A stretch of DNA of 64,000 bases from assembly GCF_010015475.1 (NCBI RefSeq), contig NZ_SSNI01000010.1:121866-185865 (forward strand). The letters are read 5' to 3'. The notes under the pieces are model-generated. The model did no database searches and was not told where the DNA came from. It was given only the letters and a program-made list of their open reading frames with translations. The stretch comes from Pontibacter pamirensis. GTDB lineage: Bacteria; Bacteroidota; Bacteroidia; Cytophagales; Hymenobacteraceae. The translations under genes were made by a program, and so were the position numbers. Below are positions 17,278 to 26,659 of the stretch, piece by piece. Numbering within the stretch: position 1 is the stretch's first letter; each line of letters begins with the position of its first letter.

Positions 17278-20200
17278 TTAAAATGTTGCAGTTACGCCTG
17301 TGTTTATGATTCTTGACTGCGGATAGTACTGGCCGTTCGCATTCACGTTTTCAGGGTCATACACTTTCAGTTTATCCCAGGTCGCAAGGTTCAGTGCATT
17401 CACGTACACGCGCAGCATCTCCAGGCCTATCTTTTGGCCTACTACAGTCGGAAGCGTATAACCCAACTCAATGTTCTTCAGTCGGATATAATCCGTGCTT
17501 CTCATCCAGTAAGTATTACCGCCAGCGAAATACTGGTTTCCGCGGTCTGAAATGCGTGGATGCTCCGCGCTAGGGTTCTCTATAGTCCAACGGTTCACAT
17601 AAATGTCCTCTAGGAAGTTACCGATACTACCCATTTCCCAGGTTCCGATTGTGGTTACAGCACCAGCTGATCCCTGGAACAGAACGCTAAAATCGAAATT
17701 TCTAAAGGTTGCGCGGCCGTTCAAGCCACCCTGGAAAGTAGGGATGTCATTTCGAGGATCTCTTGTTCTATCGTCTGGTGTAATTGCACCATCAGGCACA
17801 CCATTCGGGCCAGACACGTCTCTGTATCGCATATCACCCGGACGCAGCGTACCTACAATGGCGCTATAGTCAATTGGGTTAGCATCAATTTCAGCCTGGT
17901 TCACAAACACGCCATCATACTCATATCGAAGGCCAGTACCCATTGGGCTGCCGGTAGAGCGCTGATGAGCAGGAGCACCAGGTGCCTCATCCCAGAAAAG
18001 GATCTCGTTTTTAGCGTATCCACCATTCACACTCACGTTGAACAGGACCTCACCAATCTGGTTGTTGTAGCCTATCAAAGCGTCAAAACCACGGTTGACA
18101 ACTTCTCCAATATTTTCGCGCGGCGGATCAATACCTGTAGTTAGAGGCAATGAAGCGTTTCTGAATGCCAGAATGTTTGTCCGCTTGTTGTAGAAGACGT
18201 CGAACTCGAAGTTGATTTTGCCTTGCAGCAACTGGCCGTCTAAGCCAATGTTAGCGTTGTTTGCCACCTCCCAGGTAATGCCAGGATTTGGAACTCTGTT
18301 TTCGCGCAGTGTTGACACTTCCTGGCCTCCAATGATGTAGGTATTGAAGGAGTTGGTAGACAGATAATTATAAGCGTTTCCTTCTGGTCCGAGGTTGTCA
18401 TTACCCATCTGTCCCCATGAACCGCGTAACTTCAGGTAATTGATAAAGGAGACGTTGTTCTTGAAGAAATCTTCTTCAGAGATTTGCCATGCAGCCAGCA
18501 CCCCAGGGAAGAATCCATAGCGGGTTTCCTCCGGGAAGATATCCGAGGCATCGTAGCGCCAAAGGAACTCTGCCATATACTTCTCTTTGTAGTTATAGGC
18601 AAAGCGGCCAAAGTGGCTCAGGCGTGCTCTTTCAGATGCGAATCCGTTATTGTTACGCTCTAAGTTGCCCCCAACACTGATCTGGTCAATGGCAGGAGAT
18701 ATAAAATACCTGCGGTAGGCAGAGAAACCATCATGAGCAATTGTTTCTCTATTGGTACCTGCCAGCACTGTTACTGCATGGTCGCCGAAAGTACGCTCAT
18801 AGGTTAATATACCACCCAGCAAGATGTTCAGCTGCTCCTCATCCGCCATGTTAAGGTTTGGATCGGCTGGCCCTCTGCGGCCGGATGTCAGCAAAGGAGT
18901 AGTTCCGTCTGCTTCATAATCCGTTCCGTTCCAAGAATACAGGAACCACGGAATCTGCCATCTTTTAATGCGGCGGGTAAAATTATCCACTGCAGCTGTT
19001 CCGGTAAACTTCAGGCCTTCTATCCATGGGTTGGTAATTTCAATCGAGCCATTTGTCTGCAGGTAAGTGCGGTTGTCACGGTCATAGCCGGTTTCGTTTG
19101 TAGTGATAACAACCGGGTTTTGACCGTTTTCGATATCAGGTCCCGGTCTTCCGTCAGGCCAGCGGGCAGGCATAGTAGGCAGACCGCGCATCTGCATTCT
19201 GAAGATAGCCCCAGCACCCACCGTAGGGAAGAAGCGTTTCTCCTGGCGCGCTAACATACCAACACTTGCCTTTACATATTGGCTAATATTTGCATCCAGA
19301 TTTAAGCGCAGGTCATACTGCTTGTAGCCGGTAGCAGAGTTTTTATAAAAGGCATCCTGGTTGATGTAGTTCAGGGAGGTCAGAAACTTGATGTTGTCGC
19401 TGCCGCCTGACAACTGCAGGGTATGCTGCGACTGCGGTGACCAATTCTTTAGCGTGGCATCATACCAATCCGTATTCGGGTGCGTCCATAGATTGGAGCC
19501 GTCTCCGAACTTCCGTATATCTTCCGGATCGTAGTGCGCGTTTACAGTAGAACCGTCTGGCAAAGTATAACTTCCTGTCTCACGGAAAGCCTCGTTGGCT
19601 TCTTCCCACAAAGACACTGGCACGCGGTTGTAAATCTCCAGGTCGTTTCGCATTTCAGCAAACTGGGTAGCATTCGCCAGATCAGGTATAACCGTTGGCT
19701 GGGCAAAACCCTGGTTAAAGGAATAAGAAATTTTTGGCTTTCCTGCTGTACCCCGCTTTGTTGTAACCAGGATAACTCCATTAGCCGCACGAGAACCATA
19801 AATAGCTGCCGAGGCATCTTTCAAAACAGAAATGTTCTCAATATCTGCCGGGTTAAGACGCTCGATACCACCCGCACGGGCCGGAACACCATCGATAACA
19901 ACCAGTGCTCCGTTTTCTCCTAAAGTATTGGAGCCCCTGATCCGGATAGTTGACTGGTCATAACCTGGCTCACCGCTTCTGTTTACGGCTACAACGCCGG
20001 GCATACGGCCAGCGATGGAGTTGGTGATGTTAACCGCTGGTGACCTTTCAAGTTCAGAGCCTTTTACTGCGGCAACAGAGCCTGTAACGGTCTCTTTCTT
20101 TTGGGTACCATACCCTACTACCACTACTTCCTCTAATGCCTGTGCATCAGTACCCAATTGCACGTTGATAGTGGTGCGGTTGTTAATGGGCACTTCCTGT

Positions 20201-20457
20201 GCTGAGAAACCTATGAAGGAAAATATAAGTGTTCCACTTCCATCCGGTACGTTAAGAGTGTAGTTGCCGTCAGCGCCAGTTGGCGCTGCGGTAGAGGTTC
20301 CTTTCAGGAGCACTGTAACCCCAGGAAGGGCTACCCCACTTTCGTCAGTCACCTTTCCCTGCACCGTAACACCCTGTGCTAGTGCCACGGCAACAGACAG
20401 AAAGAAAAGAGGAAATACAAGCAGGTATTTCAACTCTTTCAGTAAATAATGTTGCAT
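17278..20457 (-). CDS. SusC/RagA family TonB-linked outer-membrane transporter
   Basis: 1059 residues: signal peptide (1-28, ending VALAQ), carboxypeptidase-regulatory-like domain (VQGKVTDESGVALPGVTV), the hallmark EEVVVVGYGTQKKETVTGSV, a plug with RIRGSNTLGENGALVVIDGVP and GSRAANGVILVTTKRG, then a 22-strand-type barrel ending in ...INTGVTATF with a terminal aromatic residue. It imports oligosaccharides with TonB energy and pairs with the SusD-like gene that begins right after its stop. The substrate is not evident; neighbours are a VCBS protein and, beyond 20.5 kb, GH78. Confidence 0.96.
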   Translation of the reverse strand: MQHYLLKELKYLLVFPLFFLSVAVALAQGVTVQGKVTDESGVALPGVTVLLKGTSTAAPTGADGNYTLNVPDGSGTLIFSFIGFSAQEVPINNRTTINVQLGTDAQALEEVVVVGYGTQKKETVTGSVAAVKGSELERSPAVNITNSIAGRMPGVVAVNRSGEPGYDQSTIRIRGSNTLGENGALVVIDGVPARAGGIERLNPADIENISVLKDASAAIYGSRAANGVILVTTKRGTAGKPKISYSFNQGFAQPTVIPDLANATQFAEMRNDLEIYNRVPVSLWEEANEAFRETGSYTLPDGSTVNAHYDPEDIRKFGDGSNLWTHPNTDWYDATLKNWSPQSQHTLQLSGGSDNIKFLTSLNYINQDAFYKNSATGYKQYDLRLNLDANISQYVKASVGMLARQEKRFFPTVGAGAIFRMQMRGLPTMPARWPDGRPGPDIENGQNPVVITTNETGYDRDNRTYLQTNGSIEITNPWIEGLKFTGTAAVDNFTRRIKRWQIPWFLYSWNGTDYEADGTTPLLTSGRRGPADPNLNMADEEQLNILLGGILTYERTFGDHAVTVLAGTNRETIAHDGFSAYRRYFISPAIDQISVGGNLERNNNGFASERARLSHFGRFAYNYKEKYMAEFLWRYDASDIFPEETRYGFFPGVLAAWQISEEDFFKNNVSFINYLKLRGSWGQMGNDNLGPEGNAYNYLSTNSFNTYIIGGQEVSTLRENRVPNPGITWEVANNANIGLDGQLLQGKINFEFDVFYNKRTNILAFRNASLPLTTGIDPPRENIGEVVNRGFDALIGYNNQIGEVLFNVSVNGGYAKNEILFWDEAPGAPAHQRSTGSPMGTGLRYEYDGVFVNQAEIDANPIDYSAIVGTLRPGDMRYRDVSGPNGVPDGAITPDDRTRDPRNDIPTFQGGLNGRATFRNFDFSVLFQGSAGAVTTIGTWEMGSIGNFLEDIYVNRWTIENPSAEHPRISDRGNQYFAGGNTYWMRSTDYIRLKNIELGYTLPTVVGQKIGLEMLRVYVNALNLATWDKLKVYDPENVNANGQYYPQSRIINTGVTATF

Positions 20458-21400
20458 AGATTGTGTTTTTAAAGTGTAAAAAATAAACCAAATAGTTATA
20501 ATTAAAGTGAAAGAAAAGACTCGTATTCCATTATCCCATATAGTATCGAGATTATGTAATGTTCAAAATGAAAAAACTTAACTGTGTCAGTTACACTTAT
20601 TAGAGCTTAAACACTGACTGTATTGCTACACCTATATTATTTAACTTTGACATTTGTTATGTAAAATTTTATAAGTCTTTAGTGCAATATCCTTTTATTG
20701 AGAAGCAAGTTTAACTTACGCCTGAATTAAACAAGATTTTTTGAGATTCTACAAAGTAATCAAACCACAATGCGCTCCTGGGTTAAACAATCATGCTATT
20801 GAAATGGCTTCAAGCTAAGCCGCAATCGATTGCTATCTAGTACGTTATTAAAGAAAACCTCTTTAAGAGAGATAGTATGATGCTCTGGGAACGGAAAAAA
20901 GCAATGACAACAATTCATTTTCTCACGGTTAAGGTTAACTAGATAACACTTTCCCCAAGCCTGGTCCTTGAACCAACCTGTATAGATGATTAAATATAGC
21001 CATCAGTTCGTAGAAAAAAAATTATTTCCATAATAAAGTGACCAATTACTTATCAAACAAACTGATTTGGGGGCATACCGAATAAGAAGTTGTGAAATTT
21101 AACTAAACAAACTGGGTAACAGCAAGATAATAGTATGCGTCAATAGTAGTCTGATTCTTTCGTCTTTTGCTGTTCGCCCTCATACTACCAATCGCGCAGA
21201 AACGTTTGCTCATTGACCTCCGCAAAGTGCGTATTCACTCGTTTCTTTTTCTACTTCATTCACAGACATTTTATCAGGCATATCATTATTAGAACACAAT
21301 GCATTTCAGAAGAGAAGCAAAAACTTCGGTTTCCTGTTTCTCATAGCATAATCAAATGGCCCGCATATGCCGTAATTTATGCGCTTTCGTCTCAGGCAAG
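20458..21400. other. Long AT-rich upstream region of the leftward susC gene
   Basis: 943 bp without a gene. It lies between the start of susC and the end of the GH78 gene and should contain the susC promoter and leader. A spaced inverted repeat GTCAGT/ACTGAC occurs near 20585-20620. No terminator for GH78 and no convincing -7 box is visible. A 63-codon frame at 21213 has no protein-like character. Confidence 0.4.
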
Positions 21401-23806
21401 TTAGAGTGCAACACGATTCTTTTCTCCTCCGGTAAGGGGTGTCTCTTTCCCGTTCCAGACAAGAGTGCCGCTTACACCGGCTGGTAACGTTATTTCCGCC
21501 TTCAGTTGGTTTTTCCTGTCGACACTGTACTTCACTGTTACCTGGCCTTTCGGGTGGGGAATAGAACCGCTGGCTTCTTTCAACTCCCCTAGATTAGGAG
21601 AGATGCGGACTTTGCTGAAGCCAGGGGCGTCGCTGTCTATGCCCAGCACGATGCGGTAGATCTCAATATTAGGGCTGGCTCCCCAGGCGTGGCAATCTGA
21701 ACGGGACGGCTCCGGTTGCTCTGCCCAGGTGGTTAGCCCCCGCGAAAGCTGTGCACGCCACTCATCCAGTAACTCCAGATACCTGTTTCCTAAGCCTGCT
21801 TTTGCAACAGCCTGGTGCAGGTAATACTTAAAGTAAATGCTACCCTGTGTTATGCCGGGCTCACGCAGGATCTTCTCCATAACCTGGCGCGCCTCTTCCT
21901 CTTCTACCACTCCGCCCAGCACGGCAAACGTGTTGGCGTGTTGCGAAAAACTTTCTTTATCAGGCGTATCGGCAAAAAGGCCTTTGTCAGCATCCCAATA
22001 CAGGTTTCTGACTGTTTGCTTCAGCTCGTTTATTTTCTGTTCGTATTGCTGCGCAAAAGCAGGCAAGCCAACTGCACGCTCTAAAGGCATTGCCGCCTGA
22101 TAGGCTAGCAACAACTGCAAATCCAGCACTGCAGAGTTGCCACCTCCTGCTGCTTTTGGAGCCATACCGGCTTTCCACCCGGGTGCTTCCGCCCAATCAG
22201 TAAAGGTCCAGTAAGGCACGCTTCCCATGGAGCCGTTTTCCTGCTGCTTTGATTCAAAGAATGATATAATGGACCGTGCTACCGGCAGCTGCTCTTTTAT
22301 GAAGGCCTCATCTCCTCTGTATTTCCAGTAATCATGCACCATTCCAATCCACCACATCGAGAAGGGTGGAATGTACTGGGGTAAGTGGCTCGGATAGCGG
22401 CTCTGGGTTATGCCGCTCAGGCCGTGCGAGTAGCGGATCTGATTGATTGCATTCCGCATCAGCCGATCGTCCCCGCTGTTGTAAAGGGAAACCAGCGCCT
22501 GGATGCGGGTGTCGCCTACGTATTGCAACTGCTCGTAATAGGGGCAATCGACATAGGTTTCATGGGCCCACAAACGAGCCGTGCGCCAGCCGACCTCCAG
22601 TATCTTTTTTAACTCCGGTCGTTTGGCTTCAAATATAGCCTGCATTTTAAAAGGATAGCTGGTATACAGTCCGTACAAATCATTTATTGTGAGCGGCTGG
22701 TCTTTCGTTTCTACTACTAACTCAATATAGCGGTACGTACGCCACCACAGCGGCATATAAGTGCGGGCTTCACCTCCATCAGAAATGATTCTGTCTTCGT
22801 AGCCTATAAATACCTTGCCGTCTACTTTGTCGCGGTTGCCTTTATTCTTTGTCTCTGCCACCCCCTTTCCTCCGTCAACGAAAAGAGACTCAGCATAACG
22901 AACAGAAATGCTTGCCCCCTGCCCCGCACTTACGGTCAGGACCGGGAAAGCAGTCGTTTCAACCCCTTGGTCAAGTATTAAAGTTGCTTTTGTATGGGCG
23001 GGTATTGTAAAGGCTGCCACTTGCTGCGGAAAGCCTTTCGGAGCCGGAATTCCAGTAGTTCTTCTGACACTTGCCAGGCGCTGTGGCGCAAGCTCCATTG
23101 CCGGGATGCTGCGGGGCTGCAGGTGCCAGCCTTCATACCAGGGCTCAAACAAACCACCAACAAGCCCAGGAGATATAGCACTTGCTGCAGGCCACTTGCT
23201 GTCATCATACGCTTCGGTTTCCCAACCCCAGTCGTAGGCAGCAGCATCCAGATTTTCGCCTGGCCCTACAACAAAATAAGTATGCAGGTTTGTGTTGATG
23301 GGCGCATACGCTCTGCTTCTGATGCCCTTCCAACTAGGACCGGTATCCACCATGCGTTCTGCCTGTCCGTTGCCCTGCATAATAAAACCGGTGCGAAGAC
23401 TCATCTGCGCGACTGGCATTGTTTCTCCGTAATTCCACACAACGGCCGCCAGCGTATTGTTGCCCTGGTGCAGAAAGGGTGCTAAGTCAACTGTCTCAAA
23501 GTTCCAGTGAAAGACATCGCTGCGTGCGGGGCCAAAGCACACCTGCTGCCCGTTTACATACAGCCTATACCTGTTGTCACCGGAAACATGCACCAGAAAA
23601 GTGGCTGGTTTAACTGTCAGGTCAATATTTTTCCGGAAATGGTATACTCCAAAATCCTTAGCCGGCTCACCAGCTACTGCAATCCACTGGGCGGGCCAGG
23701 GCTTGTTTAGCAGTTCCTCGGGCAAAGTGGGGTTAGGGATCTGAGCAAAAACGAAGAAAGGAAGCACGGTCACTAAAACAGAAAGTATAGAAACCAGTTT
23801 TTTCAT
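21401..23806 (-). CDS. Alpha-L-rhamnosidase, GH78 type
   Basis: 801 residues with a signal peptide (1-21, ending VFAQ). An N-terminal jelly-roll part binds sugar (VSGDNRYRLYVNGQQVCFGPARSD is spread over about 85-110), followed by an (alpha/alpha)6 barrel and a C-terminal beta domain (LVWNGKETPL). The GH78 catalytic segment is present as D420-C-P-x-x-E425 with GD at 431-432, matching the spacing of the acidic residues in characterised rhamnosidases. It should release alpha-L-rhamnose from rhamnogalacturonan or rhamnosides in the periplasm or at the surface. Its promoter has the CAGG-box layout shared with the pectin genes at 41-63 kb, which ties it to that regulon although it lies 15 kb away. 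Confidence 0.88.
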   Translation of the reverse strand: MKKLVSILSVLVTVLPFFVFAQIPNPTLPEELLNKPWPAQWIAVAGEPAKDFGVYHFRKNIDLTVKPATFLVHVSGDNRYRLYVNGQQVCFGPARSDVFHWNFETVDLAPFLHQGNNTLAAVVWNYGETMPVAQMSLRTGFIMQGNGQAERMVDTGPSWKGIRSRAYAPINTNLHTYFVVGPGENLDAAAYDWGWETEAYDDSKWPAASAISPGLVGGLFEPWYEGWHLQPRSIPAMELAPQRLASVRRTTGIPAPKGFPQQVAAFTIPAHTKATLILDQGVETTAFPVLTVSAGQGASISVRYAESLFVDGGKGVAETKNKGNRDKVDGKVFIGYEDRIISDGGEARTYMPLWWRTYRYIELVVETKDQPLTINDLYGLYTSYPFKMQAIFEAKRPELKKILEVGWRTARLWAHETYVDCPYYEQLQYVGDTRIQALVSLYNSGDDRLMRNAINQIRYSHGLSGITQSRYPSHLPQYIPPFSMWWIGMVHDYWKYRGDEAFIKEQLPVARSIISFFESKQQENGSMGSVPYWTFTDWAEAPGWKAGMAPKAAGGGNSAVLDLQLLLAYQAAMPLERAVGLPAFAQQYEQKINELKQTVRNLYWDADKGLFADTPDKESFSQHANTFAVLGGVVEEEEARQVMEKILREPGITQGSIYFKYYLHQAVAKAGLGNRYLELLDEWRAQLSRGLTTWAEQPEPSRSDCHAWGASPNIEIYRIVLGIDSDAPGFSKVRISPNLGELKEASGSIPHPKGQVTVKYSVDRKNQLKAEITLPAGVSGTLVWNGKETPLTGGEKNRVAL

Positions 23807-23867
23807 ATCTGTTGCCTGTATAAGAGAGCCGGGGTTAAGTGAGCGATATCCTATTGATTAAGTTACA

Positions 23868-23912
23868 GCAAATTAATTAACTTCCATACCTTCACAATCC
23901 TGTGGTAACCTG
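23868..23912 (-). promoter_or_regulatory. CAGGATAG-type promoter of the GH78 gene
   Basis: On the minus strand: CAGGTTAC (23912-23905), CA, CAGGATTG (23902-23895), 19 bp, then TAATTTGC (23875-23868) as -7 box, about 60 bp before the start codon. It is the most divergent of seven sites but keeps the 10-bp and 19-bp spacings exactly. Confidence 0.6.
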
Positions 23913-24277
23913 CTTGGCATTTGCAAAGGGTAAAAGCTAGCTTGGTAACGAATGACGGGCTCATCAAAGAAGGCTATAACGCCACATAGATAAAGCGCAT
24001 CATTTTTTTTAGTTCATGCAAAATCATACCGGCTACACTGCTTGTTTACTTTAAGCTTAGGTACACCTTCCATCGTAATTGTAACAGACTTAATGAGGCC
24101 GTTTGCGTCAAAAGACATTTCATCGATACAGGTAACCCAGTGGTTCGCATCCCTCTAATGGGACAAAGCCGGTGAAATCATCATTGAGCTTCGCGATGTT
24201 GCAGTGTCTCTATCCTCTATATATGATACCACCTCTCCTAAACATTACTCCACAGAGTTTCAGAGTCTGCATACGCT

Positions 24278-24512
24278 GCTGGTGCTTTATTCTGTCTGAC
24301 CTGCCGTAGCAACGGCCTATCCAGCGGCATCAGACCTACTGTTCCATAGCTATTGCTCTGTGCTCTCCAGGCCGAGAGGCCTCGTCTTCGGGCATCGCGC
24401 TGGGAGTTTTTTGCGCCGGGGCGCTGCCGCGCGAGCGGCACCAAAAATCTCCAAAGGCGCTCAACCCAAAGACTGGAAACAGTCTCACTTCGTGCTAACG
24501 AGTAGAAATGCT
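24278..24512 (+). repeat. Structured intergenic repeat, copy 3
   Basis: Starts GCTGGTGCTTTATTCTGTC and is nearly identical to copy 1 from the AGGCC-GAGA-GGCCT hairpin to ACTGGAAAC, including the GCCGC-GCGA-GCGGC inner hairpin. The 5' block (CTGCCGTAGCAACGG..ATCCAGCGGCA) and the 3' end (TCACTTCGTGCTAACGAG) are also shared. Confidence 0.85.
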
Positions 24513-24563
24513 AGAGTTCTTTAGAAGAAGCTTTACGTCATTTGGTATGAGTAGCAAAAAAAT

Positions 24564-24604
24564 ACAGTCTGTTCCTCTCCTTTGTATGGAGAGGAACAGA
24601 CTGT
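24564..24604 (-). terminator. Intrinsic terminator of the propeller-cytochrome gene
   Basis: Perfect 17-bp arms (ACAGTCTGTTCCTCTCC and complement), 7-nt loop, and on the minus strand a T-tract (ATTTTTTTGC) right after the stem. It lies 37 bp past the stop at 24641. Confidence 0.92.
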
Positions 24605-24640
24605 AAAGTGAAGTAAAAATCAGAACAAAACCGGCCCTGC

Positions 24641-26641
24641 TTACTTGGAAGAAGCACTGCCGGCAGGGGCAAGCGAATTGATCCACCTGGCGATTTTGAG
24701 CGCGTCCTCCTTCGGCACCTGCGGCATTGGCGGCATCTCCGTGGCGTAATCCGGCCAGTTCTGCGGCTCCGGGTTGTGAATCAGTTCCACGATCCGCTCG
24801 GGCGTGTAGCCGCGCTTGGCTACATCCACATAGGCGGGGCCCACTTGTCTTTTGTCTGTGTTATGGCAGGCCAGACAGGTATGTTTTGCCAGCAGGCCCT
24901 TCACCTCGTCATAGGTAGGGGCAGTGGCCCTGGCAGTTGCTTTCTTGGCAGCAGCGGCTTTGTTTGCCGGCGCAGCCTTTCTGGCAGAGGTGCCTGCAGC
25001 TGCCTTTGCCCTGGTTGCCGCCGCGGCGGAGTTGGCAGTGCTCAGCTCGCTCAGGGAAAGTTTCTGCCCTTCCGGAATGTTGTTGAGTGTGTAGTAGGCG
25101 GTCGGGTGAACCAGCGAATGAAAGTTGTCGCGCTCCCGCACGCCGCCAACGGTGATGTTGTGGATGTGGTAGCGGCGCAGGTTGTCCACCACAAGGCGGG
25201 CCCTCATCCCGTCCTCTGACACCTTTACCCCTTTAATGACGTTCTCCTCTGTGTCGACAGGCGGGCTGCCGTAAACCGGGTGGTACTTGTAGATAAAGCT
25301 CGAAACATCGTAGGAGTTCACATCCTCCGCCGACTTCCTGTCCACGGGCTTGGTGAATTCTATCTCAAACCCGTCCGGCATGGCACGAACGGCCCTCATC
25401 TCGAAAGGCACCCTGTTGTTCCACACCAGGCGCTGCAAGCCGTAGTTGGCCTCGCCGGCAGAACCCCAGCCGCGGTTCGTCTCCCCGACAAACAGGGAGC
25501 CGTCTTTTGCCCAGGCCATGCGCAGCACGCCTGACTGGAAGCCCGTCCTGAACAGGAAGGACGCCCCCTGGTACTCGCCTTTCACCTTCTCCAGGAACAC
25601 GCGCGAGATAAGGCTCATCCCTTGGTCCCCCACCAGCACCTGGCCGCCAAAAGGGCCGAAGTTCTCCTCCGGTATCTTGACAGGCTCTGAGTTGGATATT
25701 CCCAGGATGCCGTGCGGCAGCCACACCGCCGGGGTGCGCAGTTCCGGGAAGGCCTCCTTCATCTCGTACATCGCCACATATTCTTCGTCCACAATGTTCT
25801 CTGGCTTGATGTAGCGCCCCTGCTCGTTCTTCTCCTGGCGCGGGTCAAGCTTGGCGTACATCTGCTCTGTCGTCAGCTTCACCGGTGAGTTGGGCATGCT
25901 GGTCCAGCGAAGGCCGGCGGGGTGCCCGGTGAAGGCGCCTTTCGGCACGTGCCAGAGACCGCCGGAGCCCATCCACTCGCCCTGGTTATCGGTGTAGAAA
26001 AGCTCCCCGTCAATAAGACCCGGCCCTGCCGGGGAGCGCATGCCCGTGGCCCAGGGCTCCATTTTTCCGTCCTCGCTAATTTTCATCGTCCAGCCGCGCC
26101 ACGGCACCCGGCTCTCGCCGCGCCACCATTCCTCATTACCGAAGGCCACGTTGCCGGTCACGAAGAAGTCACCGTCGGGCGCAATTTTAGGGCCGAAGCT
26201 GTACTCATGGTAATGCCCGGAGAGCGGCCAGGAGTAGACAGTCTTGTACTTATCCGCCTTGCCGTCCATGTCGGTGTCGACGAGCTTTGTCAGCTCCCCG
26301 CGCTGTGCGGCGTACAGGGCACCGTCCTTATAGGCCAGGCCCAAAATCTCGTGCAGCCCGGTCGCGAACTTGCGGAAATAGGGCCGCGGGCTCGTGGGGT
26401 TCTCCACGATGTACACGTCTCCGCGGCGCGTGGAGACGCCCAGGTCGCCGGAGGGAAGCACTGTCAGTCCCCCCACTTCCAGCAAGGCACCCTCAGGCGA
26501 GCTTACGCCCATAATCCTGAAGTAATCCTCCTCCATCGGTGACTCCTGGGCCATGGCGGAGGTACTGAAACCTGTTGCAGTTGCCGCTGTCAGCAGAAGG
26601 GCCAGCGCGGCGTGTCGGTATTTTTTATTTGTATGTTCCAT
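24641..26641 (-). CDS. Exported beta-propeller protein with C-terminal cytochrome c domain
   Basis: 666 residues. Signal peptide about 1-31 (SAMAQ). Residues 40-420 form a glucose/sorbosone-dehydrogenase-like propeller (GDLGVSTRRGDVYIVENP, YSFGPKIAPDGDFFVTGN, SLFVGETNRGWGSAG). A low-complexity Ala/Lys linker covers 537-575, and a class I cytochrome c domain has CLACH at 589-593 and a distal Met in EMPPMPQVP. It probably moves electrons from a periplasmic sugar oxidation, or oxidises the sugar itself. The gene is 18 bp behind the DUF1080 gene, in one GC-rich two-gene operon that ends in a strong terminator. Its base composition differs from that of the flanks. Confidence 0.88.
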   Translation of the reverse strand: MEHTNKKYRHAALALLLTAATATGFSTSAMAQESPMEEDYFRIMGVSSPEGALLEVGGLTVLPSGDLGVSTRRGDVYIVENPTSPRPYFRKFATGLHEILGLAYKDGALYAAQRGELTKLVDTDMDGKADKYKTVYSWPLSGHYHEYSFGPKIAPDGDFFVTGNVAFGNEEWWRGESRVPWRGWTMKISEDGKMEPWATGMRSPAGPGLIDGELFYTDNQGEWMGSGGLWHVPKGAFTGHPAGLRWTSMPNSPVKLTTEQMYAKLDPRQEKNEQGRYIKPENIVDEEYVAMYEMKEAFPELRTPAVWLPHGILGISNSEPVKIPEENFGPFGGQVLVGDQGMSLISRVFLEKVKGEYQGASFLFRTGFQSGVLRMAWAKDGSLFVGETNRGWGSAGEANYGLQRLVWNNRVPFEMRAVRAMPDGFEIEFTKPVDRKSAEDVNSYDVSSFIYKYHPVYGSPPVDTEENVIKGVKVSEDGMRARLVVDNLRRYHIHNITVGGVRERDNFHSLVHPTAYYTLNNIPEGQKLSLSELSTANSAAAATRAKAAAGTSARKAAPANKAAAAKKATARATAPTYDEVKGLLAKHTCLACHNTDKRQVGPAYVDVAKRGYTPERIVELIHNPEPQNWPDYATEMPPMPQVPKEDALKIARWINSLAPAGSASSK

Positions 26642-26659
26642 AAGTGAAAAGGTCTGAGG

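Larger units (their letters stand above)
23807..24640. other. Intergenic region with promoter, structured repeat and terminator
   Basis: 834 bp holding the GH78 promoter (23868-23912), an AT-rich unexplained part (23920-24270), the structured repeat copy at 24278-24512 and the terminator at 24564-24604. No gene seen. Confidence 0.6.

Noticed and set aside
25922..26542. 206-codon plus-strand frame in the GC-rich island
   Set aside because: High G+C lowers the stop frequency on the opposite strand; the propeller gene on the minus strand explains the region.
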